A stretch of 64,000 nucleotides of DNA, from positions 33,969,753 through 34,033,752 of the forward strand of contig CP141149.1 in the NCBI GenBank assembly GCA_035235625.1, in the 5' to 3' direction. The stretch comes from Saururus chinensis. Lineage: Eukaryota > Streptophyta > Magnoliopsida > Piperales > Saururaceae. The notes under the pieces are model-generated. The model saw nothing but the letters and a program-made list of their open reading frames with translations. It was not told the DNA's origin and ran no database searches. The position numbers were made by a program, and so were the translations under genes. Every line of letters begins with the position of its first letter. The first letter of the stretch is position 1. Positions 24,101 to 37,600 of the stretch are shown piece by piece.

Positions 24101-27100
24101 TGAGGCACACCTCAAGCTCCTAGGTGAGGCATTTTTCCTGTCTTTTTTTTCCCTAAATTTATTTACTCTTTCATGTTTTCTTTTCATACTTTTATACCTT
24201 TTCACTGGTTTATTATATTTTATAAATTAAACACAATAGAAATTGAGAGGCAGAAAGAGAGTAAATCGTTGATGGAGGCTGGTGGGCGAGTGGGAACTTA
24301 AACACAGATTCAATTTCAACTTACCCATATATTGCAATATATAAACTTATTTTTATCAAATTATACAATTAAAAGCAAAACTAAGCCCATATATTCTTCA
24401 GCATTCCAGTCATCCACCTCAACATCCTCATTTCGCTACACCCACCTTATCTACGTAAGAACCTCACAGGAGCCTAGAAACCCCAGCTCCATATGTCTTA
24501 TCCTGCTTAACTGCCATCTCATAAAACATCCACTTCACTTTTATTGACATATGTACGTCACAAAGTGCCTTGAATGCTTCATTCCATTTGAATTGAACAA
24601 TCTTAATTCTATGGACCACATCTGCCATCCATTTCCCAATCCACGTTAATCATTAAACCAAGGAACCTGCACCCATTCTGCCAAGATAACTCCTGATTAT
24701 TCAACTAAATTATTTTTTTCCTAGCTATTTTCGTTTCTTACAAGCATTCAATCTTATATACTCAGTTGTAGTCCTTATTTTGGAATTCTGACTTGAAAGC
24801 ATCCCTCCATAGCATCAAATTGGTATCTTGTTTATAATTTTTATCCACCATCACTACATCATCAAGAAGTAAGATGCAACATAGCACACTTCTTTATATT
24901 GCAGTTGTTTCTTTTGATCAAAGATATTTGCAGTCAACATTTCAGTAAAACATGCAACAGGATGAGGCACAATGTTGATCCTGGTATAAACCTATTATGA
25001 GCCAAATGTCTGTCTTCTCGCAAGATGAAGGCATGATATCTCAAAACAAGCTCAATGACTACAATAAGATACATACTAAATAACACTAAAAACACCACAA
25101 AGCAGAAACCTTTAATTTCAACAATTCGTTAAATATTAACACTCATCTGATTGATGAGATTTTGAGCCACATCAACACCCATGCGATGATAAATTGTTAC
25201 AAGGACTTGTGTAGTTGTTCTTATCACCAGGAGCATTTTAGTCATTTTCCTAGGCAGTATTAATCTCTAGAAAATATCTTTCCCACAGACTAAATAAATC
25301 TTACTGCATGTTACCTTCTACTATGGAAACTCAAATTTTAGTATTATATTTATAAAGGATTCTGAGTTAGTAGCATGCAAATCATTCTTTTGATTTATGT
25401 TCTATATAGTACTTCATGATGTAGCTGATAAATCACTGTGTTATGAGATCAAGTGGATCATCTCTACACTAACTTTTTTCCGCCACACTATAACAGTATC
25501 CTCATCACTATCACACATACAAACACATGCCAGATGACAGAATGCAACTACGTGTAAGGTAAATTGCACAACTATACACACACAAAAATATACAAATGTA
25601 GAGGCATTCATTACACGTGGGTATGAAAGATGAAAGAGTAGAGATCAATTACTGTTTTCTGAAGTGCTCCACATAGGTTTCAGTAGGTGAGCTAGATTGT
25701 AGGTTGCTGTAACCATTTACATTATGCAGAATATCAACAACACAGAACACACGGTTGTTGTGAGGAGTGACCACTATACTGTTTGGAATGTCTCTTACAT
25801 CAAAATCCCCATTAACAAATTTCAAAGCCCATATCCCACAACAGGCATCTTTTTCAGCACTGTCACATGCTGCATATTTAAAAAGTGGTGAAGATAAATA
25901 AGCTCTTATAGTGGCCCAGTCAATAACAATTTTATCCTGTCTCTCATCCATTCTGACTGGGAGCAAAAGGTAAAAAGTTGTGCCCTCAATTTGGGATGAT
26001 CCCCTCATCCCCAAGGAAACAGAGTCAGAGTACAATACTTGTCTGTCTAAGATGACCTTGAGCCACATTTCTTGAAAATTTTGTGCGTGGATTATCTGTG
26101 CACATAACTTATAGTAAGCGATATTTATGATTGAGAATTGCAGAAAGGTAGGAAAACTATTAAAAGAATTCCATGTACTTTACACAGTTATTACAACGCA
26201 CCTCTTCCCTATCAAATGTGATGATCCCTGACGGAACTAGCTCAACTTCAACCATTCTACTATGAGTTAGAAAAAGATTAACATGCATCCTTTCAGCTTC
26301 TTTTGGAAGAGGGGATTTGATAAAAAGACCAAAGCTTTGGTACGATCTATCATCTGGAATTGGGACTAGTTTTATGAAGTAGAAGTTCAGACAAACAAAG
26401 CCTTCTCTGTCTGACCATGGGACTCGAAGTAAAGAAGGAATTAGCATTTCACATAGCTCTCTCCGGGAACATTCATCTGCCAACAAACAAGTGCTGGTGC
26501 CATTATGATCAATTCCATAAATATGGTTGGATAAAAAATATAACCAATTTATATCACAATGTAACCATGCAAGAAGGCACCCTAAAATATATTACAGAAT
26601 GGACAAGCGTAGAAAATCTCATTCAAATGCCAATTCATGTAATGTTATTGATAATAGAATTATATCCTATTAGAGAGACTTCAGACCTCATTCAGGGAAA
26701 GACAACCCAAGAACACAATAAATTCATGCACTCTAAAATAAGCAAACCTTCTAATTCAATCGATGTAGTAATATTTCCAGCTATTTTTTTGTTTTCTTCA
26801 TCTGCACTAGGCAAAAGATAGTCTGTGAGACAACCAAGCTTATGCAATTCCATGCAAGTTTTAAGGCATGCAGCTCTCCTTGCTTCATCTTTGGAAAGGC
26901 ATGGTGGACCATCTATTTGACGAATGGCAGAATTTGGCGGAAGAATTATACGGCAGACAGTTCCTCTTAAATCATCTAAATAAAAGATCGACAGCTTAGG
27001 AGTGAAAAATCTGCAAAACAAAAATCATTAATTTAGAAGATAAAGAATAGCCTTGATGTCAAAGTTTCTGCAAAGTCAAAGTAAGAGGAAAACACATCAC

Positions 27101-30100
27101 ATACTCATCTCGAGGGAGCTTTGCACAGTAGTGATGAAGTAATTGAACACTGGACACAGCACTGATGGAGGCACCTGTCTTGTTTACTTCATACCTCTTA
27201 TCTTCTAAGTTGTCAAGTTTCTCACTTGATGTTCTGCATTTGATTTCATCGTTTATATGACATTCACTGGAGGCAAAATCCTTTATCAAGTTGAGCTCGT
27301 GTTGGTTTTCCCTGAAGGATGATAAATCGGATGAGGGGTAGCATAAAATGAAATAAGCTATTAATTCAGATATTTTAGATCATGATTCCATAAAAAAAGG
27401 TATAACACAGCATTGCTGAGAATCAGGATCGTCCATGTTAGATAAGAAAAGAAATGGGTATAGTTGCTCAATAACTTGCACTAAACTTCTCCGTAGAGTA
27501 TTAGTGCAGCCACCATAGAAGCCAATATCTCACATTTCTTTTTTCTTTTTAAAAAACATTCTTTACGAGCACATAAATGTCCTCCCCAAACCCAAGTCGC
27601 CCAGAAACAACTAGAATAAGATATCATAATCATAACCATAATCAAGTAGTGCCGACGACATGGATCTTACGCCTATATTCTAGCATGTTTTGTGCCAACT
27701 CTTTTGTAAGAGAGAATAGTCATATACTTCCATATTAATTCCATCTAAATTCTCTTACGTCTCCTTCTCCCTCTTTTGCCATTATTTACATACAACCCTT
27801 CTAACCTTCTTACCGGGGCATCCATTGCTCAACAAGTAGCATCCATAAGATATACAAATGGTTAAACCAACTATCAATCAACTAGTATGTGAGCTACATC
27901 ATGGAATGCCTTATGGGCAATAAATCAACAATATCTCTATCCGAGAGAAACCTGATAAACAATATAAGGTACATTGTGTTGCAGAGTAGATCTCAAATAT
28001 CTTCGATATTGGCCATACATTGCCAATAAATTCTGGCATATCATCAATTTCTCACTTGAAAATATTTTTTACTATTCTCAAGTCTTCAAAAGAGATCATG
28101 TACCTTACTGCTCACTGATAGGTTTCACTAAATTACTTTTGATTCAAACCCAGAGATTCACTTTTCATTAACTTTTTCATTTTTTAATAAAAAGTAAATA
28201 AACCCCCACCTCTTTGAGATAATTCCAAATGAGTCAAAAGTTTTCCATGCTTATTATGATGGTGGGCCACACTGCCATTCTATGTCATCCCAAAGTCCCA
28301 ACACAGCCCAGATAATGTCCGAAACAATGCGAGATTAATCTTGGGTCGGATGAAGACCTTCCCTTATCCAAGATGAGGGAGAACTGGCCGACCTTGCAGC
28401 AGCCAAGGCATAACATGCACCTAAACTATCTCCAGATCATCACTTGATGTGTTACATATAATAAACTAATATATTTTTATGATTAGAATTTGGTCAGATC
28501 CTCAAACGGTAAGCAGGCCAGCCAACATATATTACATGATTTAATGTTGCCGACCTCATTGTTGGGAAAAGGAGCTACTTGATTATGATTATGATTATGA
28601 TTATGTTTATTTAAGATTAATATTATTGTGTCTAAATGTGAATATACATTTTTACTTGTTGAATGCCATATTAAATCACCGATATCATAAGTTATGTTAG
28701 TATATATATAATCTCATAATCCTATGCTTGTATAAGATTAGTATAAATGCAGATAGATGTTATAATGTGAAAATGCATGTTAAAAATCCTTTTATAAACC
28801 ACTGATGTCATTTTACCCAATATATCTGATATCTCTCCTGTTAGAGGAGTATTTTCTTGTACGTGGTCGAAGTAATTAGTATTGTTTCTTTCTATTTGTA
28901 GAGGGCAGTTAAGTCATAGCTTTGTAATTTTATTTTTTATTGGTCAACCCTTTCTTAAGTGAAGGGCATATTAGTCTTTTGATTATAAGGGATGACTTGA
29001 GCCTATTAGAGGCTAGTGGATTCCTCTCTTCTGTATTATTTTCTTCTTCATTATTCAATAAAGGTTTTTTCTTCCTCTCAAAAACACTAGCTTAGGTAAT
29101 TCTATCATCTCTGATATTTTATCTCTGGCCGACCAATCTACCTCCAATATCCCATACAGCAATCTTTGAGCTACATATATTCGTTATAAAGCTCTTGCAA
29201 GAATTAGTGTTGGTCGAATTGTGATCATCTTGTAAGTGATAGCTACAACATTTGGAATTTGATAGTGTTCATATTTCTAACAAGGTGTCAAAGCCAAATG
29301 TTTTGGGATCAAATTCCATGGGAACTAGTGTTCCTCGTTGTATATGTGCCGTTTTTGTGTTTACTTGCAATGCCAGGGGAGTGTTGACATTAAATAGGTA
29401 GTCTCTTCTCAAAAAGCTTGAGCTTTTCAAGTGGCGAGGTTAACTAACAGCATTGTTCCTAATGACATTTAACTATTTGCTCTATCTTTATAAGTCCATG
29501 TAGTAAGTAGTTTCCTTCATTTAGAAATTTCTTTTATAGCTACCTGTTTGTACTAAACATGTATCTAACACAACAAATTTCAGAGATATCAAACATTGGA
29601 TTTCCTTTCCATATACCTTAACCTTCTTCGTTTTCTAAATTCAAAACCACTATATCTCTCATACAACAACAGGTAACCAATTGTTAAATGATGAGACCTT
29701 TAGTCATTTGTACATCAAGGGAAGCCTATAATCATCATCTAAATAGTTCCCACCATGAATGTATTAGAATAATATAATCACCTCTCCACCAAAAAAGCAT
29801 ATTCAGATTGTCGCATACGAGCTCGTCCTCTAGACTGTATGAAACTGGCAACAGTTTCAGGCAGGTCAAACCGTATGACAAGGCAGCAGGTTTGAATATC
29901 AAGTCCCTCTTCAGCCACATTAGTGGCAACAAGTAAATTACTCTGCCCAAGTCAAAGAGTGAAATAAGTTAGCAGTTTAGTAGTCTCAAGCCTTTCATTT
30001 AAGAAGTGGAAATTTGTCCGGAGTAGAAATTGAATAGGCCAAAAAAATATTTTATTCATTGACTTAGCATTCAGTAAGAATAAATGGCATGCACATGTAC

Positions 30101-31602
30101 AAGTCAATTAAAGCTGATTACCATCTACATATAATTGATACAATAAAAAATGTGTTCGAAGTGCATAATAACAGTTAATTGACCATTGGAATCAACTTCA
30201 CAGAGTAAATGGTTATCTGTTACCATAAGACTTAAATGTGCAGAATGCATTCTGAATGACCCCATTAGTAGCTGTTTTATTCTTAGCTGAATTGCACATG
30301 AAAAAGAGTAACTTGTTTAAATGCATGTTTTTCAGAATTTCTCCTGCAACCATCATCTCATGAAACCATCAAAAAATAATTGGGAGTGGCATATGATCAC
30401 AATGATGATGATAGCGGAGAATCTTTGATTCATTCTCACCCAAAGGGTTGCATTAGAAAGGGCATCAAGAACAAATTTCTTGCTACAGTGATTTCACATT
30501 AATTTTGCATAATCAGTTTGAATATGAGAAGTCAAATGGTGTTCAGAGTCCATGTTGGCAACCCCAAACAGCTGGCATAATGTTAGATGATGGTAATGAT
30601 GATGATGATAATGTGTTTGTCAACTTATCTGTTATATATTTCTTATGTTTTTCACCGTAGAACTAGACAAATTTCCATGAGGAATATGTTACGAATTTTC
30701 AAAGATTAGTACTTTAGGGCTGAAGAAAGTGGGACGAAGGAGATGAAGGCTCAACTGGTTCAAAGCCGAACCAGTTGATGGACAAAAGAGAACGGAGGAA
30801 GAAGACAATGAGGAGAGAGAATTAGTTAGGGCTAAACTTCTTCATTAATTCCCAAATCAAGGCTCTAAGCCTGTTACATAATTCTGCCTATAATGGACCT
30901 GGGCTTATTTGCCTATCTAACAATGCAAAAGACTATCAAGGCCTTATGGGCCACCTAAATAACAATGCAAAAGACCTACAATAGCCTTATGGGCTAGATA
31001 AAAGGAAACCACTGATCTGAAATGAAATTACTGATCTGAAAGGTGGACGATTCATAACAGAATAGAAACAATTTAAAGTGCAGAAAGAGGATGGGGTAAT
31101 CTTTAGTGCCAAGATGGAGAGAGAGAGATTGAAGAAAAGAAATACCCATGGCATCTGCACATTAAGGCACAATGGCTGAAATATGTAAACATCCTATAGC
31201 ATCAGTGGAAAAACTAGCTAACTGATTATAATTAAGAAGAGGAATTCCATACTTCTTTGCCACGTTGTCAAACCAACAGTTTACAGGATTTCCAATGGAT
31301 TCCCAACATGTAAAGGACTTACAAAGGGTATGACTTGGGACCAACTGTGTATAACTCATTATCTCATTCACTCACTGTTCCCGCATCTAAGTTTCTCTCA
31401 TATGTTGAGCAAATACAGCAACTTGGATTCAGAGAAGCAACTGCATTACACTTTTGTTGAACATTCAATAAATGATATTAAATTACTGAACTGTCACATC
31501 CAGCCTCATGAATTTAATAGCAGCTTCCAGTTTAGTCTCACACTCAAGTCATCTTTAAATTTATTTTCTTGTTTTACAGTGATTGTTGGGTAGTTATTTA
31601 TT

Positions 31603-31634
<32 letters not shown>

Positions 31635-34600
31635 CATAGTACTAGCATATTTTACTGAGTGCTTTTGTTGGGTAAATTCTTAATGTTCCAGCCATTATGA
31701 GTATGAGAGGGGGTGTTAAATTAGTACTAGTACATTTATAGAGGTTAGTGTAGTAAATGATATTAAATTATTTATATCATCAATAAATAAATTAATTATA
31801 TCAGATCCCAACTCGTGTGGAGGACATTACTGTGGTTTTTCTACGGTTGGAATAATACAACAACTTCAGGATCTTGTTCTTTCTCTTTGTGTCAAACCTA
31901 ACTCTTTGCGTGTGTGTATTTGCATGGATTATTTGTGTTATTTGGCGAGTTAATAGTTATTCAGTATTAGATCAGAAAAATCAGCATGCTTCAAAGATCT
32001 TCTATTACTATTAAGGAATTATAGGACTTTGATCTGCCAGATGTACACAAGAACTGATCACAAAATAAAATTTACTCATACCTTGCCTGACCGAAAATTC
32101 TCAACAATTTTGTTCATTTTTTTCCGTGACATAGTCTTCAACCCAGATTGAAAACCAACAAGAAATTCACACTTCCATAAATGAAGAGATTCTAAGTTTC
32201 CAAGTATGAATGCCAATGATCTTGCAGCAGTGATTCTCTTCACAAAAATTATACATTTCGTGCCTTCTTGCTGCCTAACAATGCAAGAATTTAACATCTT
32301 AGTAAGAACATAAGAACAAAGGAGAATGACAGAATCATAACAAGATCACTTTCGAGTTGGAGTCTAAACTTTCAATGTGTTGTCATTCGTAAACTTAAAA
32401 CAAGTCCTAGGGAGCAGTTTAATGTGGACCAGATTGAGCATAAAACAATAATCACGAATATTTTGGTTATTTAAGGATGTGGGATGCCTACCTTTTTGTA
32501 ATACCCCAGATTTTCTTTGCATCTATTTAATATGTTAATTAAAATTAGGTACAAAAACTAAAGATATAAAAATACATATTGGTAGCAAACCCAAATTGAA
32601 CTTGCCATCAATTTGTGGCTAAAAGAGTCAAGGCTCATCTAAGTTGGTGCCACAGTCATGAAGGTCAACAAATTTTTCCTCCTTGATTAAAAAGTCGAAT
32701 TGGAAGTTAGAACTGAAATGGAGATGTTGGGAATTTGTGACTATACACAGGGGTAGTTAGGGAAATTGAGTGACAAAGTGGGTGGGATTCCATAATTTCC
32801 AACCCATCCCCATATATTTCTAACTTCCCAAATTACACACACCCCTCTCTCTTTCTTCTCCATTTGACCCCATCTCCTTCCCCTTGCTTTCCCACAAACA
32901 GAACCATCCTTCTCCCCTTGCTCCTTCAAAACCTGCACTCCACCTGTTCCCTTGTTTCCCCTACGAACAGCACCAGTTTCCCTCTTGCTTCTCTGCAACC
33001 GGCACAACCCCCTTCCGCTGCTCCATTTCGAACTTGTACTAGTCCCCTTGCATCCATCACAACCAGCGCCAACCTTCTCCTGGCATCCATCACGACCAGC
33101 ACAGTCCCTCCTCCTTCAAAAACCTGCAACCAGACCCTCTTCCCTGCTCCTTCAAGACTTGCAACCAGACCAGCCATCCTCTTTGCTCCTTACAATCCAC
33201 ACCCAGCCCCCTTCTTCTCTACTTTCTTCAAGGACCATGATGATCTCCCTTTGACAACACCTTGAACCAGTCCCTCTATTGCTCACAATTAACACTTTGT
33301 TCCTGAATCCTTCAAACCCATTCTTTTATACCTAGAGATGATGATAAATTGAAATTATAATTTTATTTACCCTACAAACCATGTTCAGTGTGAGAAGTGC
33401 AGTCCCATCTTCATGTTGCCACAGCCATGACTTGAGCCAGTCAAACCTTCACTGACTTTTCTTGAACTTGCAGAAAATTGTCCCCAGCCTTATAGTTTAT
33501 AAAGCTAATCACCCCCCACAAGTTCTGTTTAGCCACGCCTAGGACGGGTGATGATCATCTTGGACAGCCCTTTGTTCAGTAAAATTAGGCAACCAAGGAA
33601 GGAAATTTGGAAGCCGCCAAGATCTGAGTTTGACTTTAGATTGACCGTACGTCATAGGAGTTCAACATCCAGTAAGAGGTAAGGGGAATTAGCATATGCT
33701 ACATATGTAGAAATGCATGTACACATATTTATATCAAAATCATAATCAAGTAGTGCCTTTTCCTAACAATTTGGGGTCAGTGACACAGATCTTACGCCTC
33801 CATTCCAGCTTGTTTTGTGCCAACTCTTTTGTAAGAGATAGCATAGTCATATCCTTATTAATTCCATCTAAGTTCTCTTAGGTCTCCCTCTCCCTCTTTT
33901 GGCATCATTTATATACAACCCTTCAAACCTTCTTATCGGGGCATCTATTAGTTTTCTTTGTACATATATTTATATATTCTAAGAAATTCCAACCTGTAGA
34001 TGCAAGGGTTTATTGAGTTTTTGTTGCAAGTAGGTGTAAAACAATCATGGTAGATATGTCTTGAAATAACTCTACACTGTTTATGTAATTGGTGGTAAGA
34101 CCATGTTCAGATATAGCATGCTGAGATGTTGATAATGATCAGTTATAATTACATAATTAAATAACCTCATTTCAGTCCAATAATTTCCTTGTTTGATAGT
34201 TCCTTGTGTAAATTATGGCATGCTCTCATGTACGTTAATGTACATTGCTTAGTATCTGCTCGAGCTCTTATATTTTAATCAATATAGTTAGGTATATAGT
34301 TATTTGTTATGTTTCAAATGATTTTTGTCACTAAAAGTTACATTTTTAAATTTTGGGGTTGATCTCTCTTGCATCAAGTTGTGAATATTGGAATATTGTA
34401 GAGAGTAATGCTGTTGAGGCCGCCCTTGGCACAAGTTGAAAGCCCCGAATGTGGGCAAGGCCATTGAGACCATAGATGGTGGTTAATGGCAAGTTTTTAG
34501 TCTCACTTCTACTATTGGCAAAATCTGAATACAGTTGTTTATAGATGAAACAGAACAATATATGAAAAGTATCCATATACTTATGGAGGAATTCTACACT

Positions 34601-37600
34601 AGCATAAAAGCTATTCAGTAACGAAAATATGGTCTTTATATATTTACAAGTCAAGGGCATTTTCATGATTTGTTCGAATATGAGAAATCATCGCTACATA
34701 CATTTTTGTTTTTTATGAAAGTTGATATGATAAGCATGTTTAGAATATAATTCACTATATTCATGATCATATTATATAACTATATTGATATCAATTAGTT
34801 CAAGGCTTGAGTGCTATTACAAATATGTACATGGCGAAGGTATGCATGTACGTATATATTGTTGGATAATATGTCTGTCTGCACGTGCCTATTTGGGCCG
34901 ATCTAGGCTTAATACACATTGTTAGGCTGTTCCTTGATAGCTTAAGCTTTTAAGGCAACTTGGTTTCAAACATGGTATCAAAGCCAGAAGGTCCCCGTTT
35001 TGATCCTCGCCCCTGCCCTGTATTTTGTGCACATTCAAGTATTTGCATCCTTTAAATCATGGTTGCCTATGCAAGGGGTGTTGGATAATTTGTCTATTTA
35101 CATGTATCGGTTTAGGCCGCTATGGGCTCGATGTACATTATTAGGTCGTTCCTAGACAACTTAAGCTTTTAAGGCAACTTGGTTTCTAGCATATATGACA
35201 TGTCGCATGTGGTATTGCATGCATGAAGATATGTATTGATGATTGCCATTATCTGATCACTCTTGAGTAGGTGAGTGAGATCATGTATAGCACGTAATAA
35301 GATAACAAGTGGAAGTCTATAAGAGTGTAGTAAAGATTGATGGCACAAAAGTGAAGTTTGACACCCTGATGAGTGTTGTGTATGAGTTCACATAACAATA
35401 AGATGCCGAGGAATGCTATGCGTTTATAGTGGATTGAGGGAAACTCCAAATGGGAAGGTCATGAAGCCCTCTGTCCATTTTACATTTGGGTCTTATTGTG
35501 TGCATGGGGCAGACCTAATCGGTGCCCTTGTGCATATGGCACTATTATGTAACAAGTGGAAAAATTTACGTGATGCATTTGTCTATCATATGTATGATGA
35601 TATGAAAATGTTAAGACATTCCAGAAGGTGGAACACTGGAACTATGTTAATGAGTTAAAAGATATGTCAATTAAGACCACCAAATGTTAGTTTCATGACT
35701 GGATGATCCTGAACTATTTACAGTTCTGAATCTAGATAATGAGCATGCTACTTATGTTAATATATTATAGTCATTATACGGCCTCAAATTAGTGCATTTG
35801 CAGACATGCTCTTCAGGTGAATGATGCTTAATATCATATCATGAATTTATGTATAAAGGGAAGTACAACTTACATGTAGTGTGAATCAATTTTTCCTTAG
35901 TGGGCATACGAAGTGCTCACTCTTAGGAAACCGTGTTATCCCAGTATGCATACATTGCATATGACAATTTTTTTCAGGTTTGACCCACACAACAGAAGAA
36001 TTGGAAAGGGCAATTGCTAGCATACAACTACTTCTGACAATGAGAACGAAGTTCGAGTGATGGCCTGTATATTCTCCCGAATTAATCATACATTGTGATA
36101 AAATTATAATTATAATTGTTATTATTGAAACTGTAAATTTCATTGTATTAAATCCCAGGGGAAAAGAATTCAGGTCATTACATTTTTATTGCCATCAAAG
36201 TCAGCAATGAGTATATTTGCTCTCTGTTTTTATCTGAAGTGTTTATATTAGTCTTCATATTATAGAGGGTAGTTTAGTCATTCTAGATTAGTTTCTATTA
36301 TCTTCTTTGTAAACCCTCACTTAAGTGAAGGGCAATTAAGACTTTTTTTTCTTTAATTTTCTGGATCTATCTCTCTTAATGTGAGGATCGTTCCTCTTTT
36401 TGTGTATGATTCCATCCCGAGAAATAGAGGGCTCTTCTTTTTCTATTGTCCAGAACCCTAGTTCTGATTTTGCTATCATGGTATCAGAGCTTAGGTTTCA
36501 ATCCTCTGTATGTGATCCGAACATGTTTTGCGATGGTACTGTTCATTACACTGTTCACCAATACGGTTCATAGGTGTTATTCACATGCACTGTTCATCAA
36601 TACTGTTCATCACACTGTTCACCGTGCTGTTCATAAGTATTGTTCATCAACTTTGTTACTATGGATTTGTTGAATGAGCAACCTGTTATGCAAGAGGATG
36701 TCAAATCGGCAGAGTTTTCACAACAATGTTCTGTATGGCGTATGTATAATGCCAAAATATACTCTAACAATCGTGATTCTCTTTTTAAGGTTGTTTTAAT
36801 CCAGCACTATCAACTATTGCCTCTATACCTACTCATGAATATACATTAAATACAAAAAAAGAAGACATTTTCTCACTCATACCTTGAACAACAAAATTAG
36901 ACACTTACATCTCGTCCTTACTGATAGAATTGCAAGAACTAAGGTTTTCAAGAAAAAAGGGGAAAACCCCTTATTGCTGAAATGAAGACTAGAGAAGTCG
37001 AGCCATCCTCTATTAGTGGTCGGGCTTCCAATTGCACACTAATAACACAAACACCCTTCACTTAAGTGAGGGCTAACCAAACACTAAAAAATAAACATAA
37101 ATTGTCCAAACTACATTCTATAGCATAAAGCATACTACAGAACACTTGGACAAATACAAAGACCAAGCAATAATACTCTTAACAGTTACTATTATAATTT
37201 GAAATCATCATAGTGGACCTTGCTTACCCACAAAATTTTCAAAGATCCCATTTTTATATAGATATATATTATCTGTGGAGTCTTGCCCTAAAGGCTGAAG
37301 CTAATGGACCTTGTTATCTAGTCCATTTGAACATTATAGAGAAAAGGACCCGTAATTTTCAACTCAACATAAATTAAGAAAATGTCTACTAATTATGCTG
37401 AATACAAAGAGTAACTAATCTCGCTGTTTGGTCCCCAAAGTTAGACGAGATACTACATGGGTTACAAAACAATAAGAAAACTAGCATTTCTTTTTTAGTA
37501 GATGAATAAAATCAAATTCATGGTACCAAACTGCTATGACCTGACTATCATGGCCTATAAAGGCCTATGCCCAGTTATTAGCTTATTTGCTTAGCTGCTT

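Noticed and set aside
32741-33265. Overlapping frames on both strands near 33 kb
   Set aside because: Pyrimidine-rich LTR leader with low stop density; no family match.
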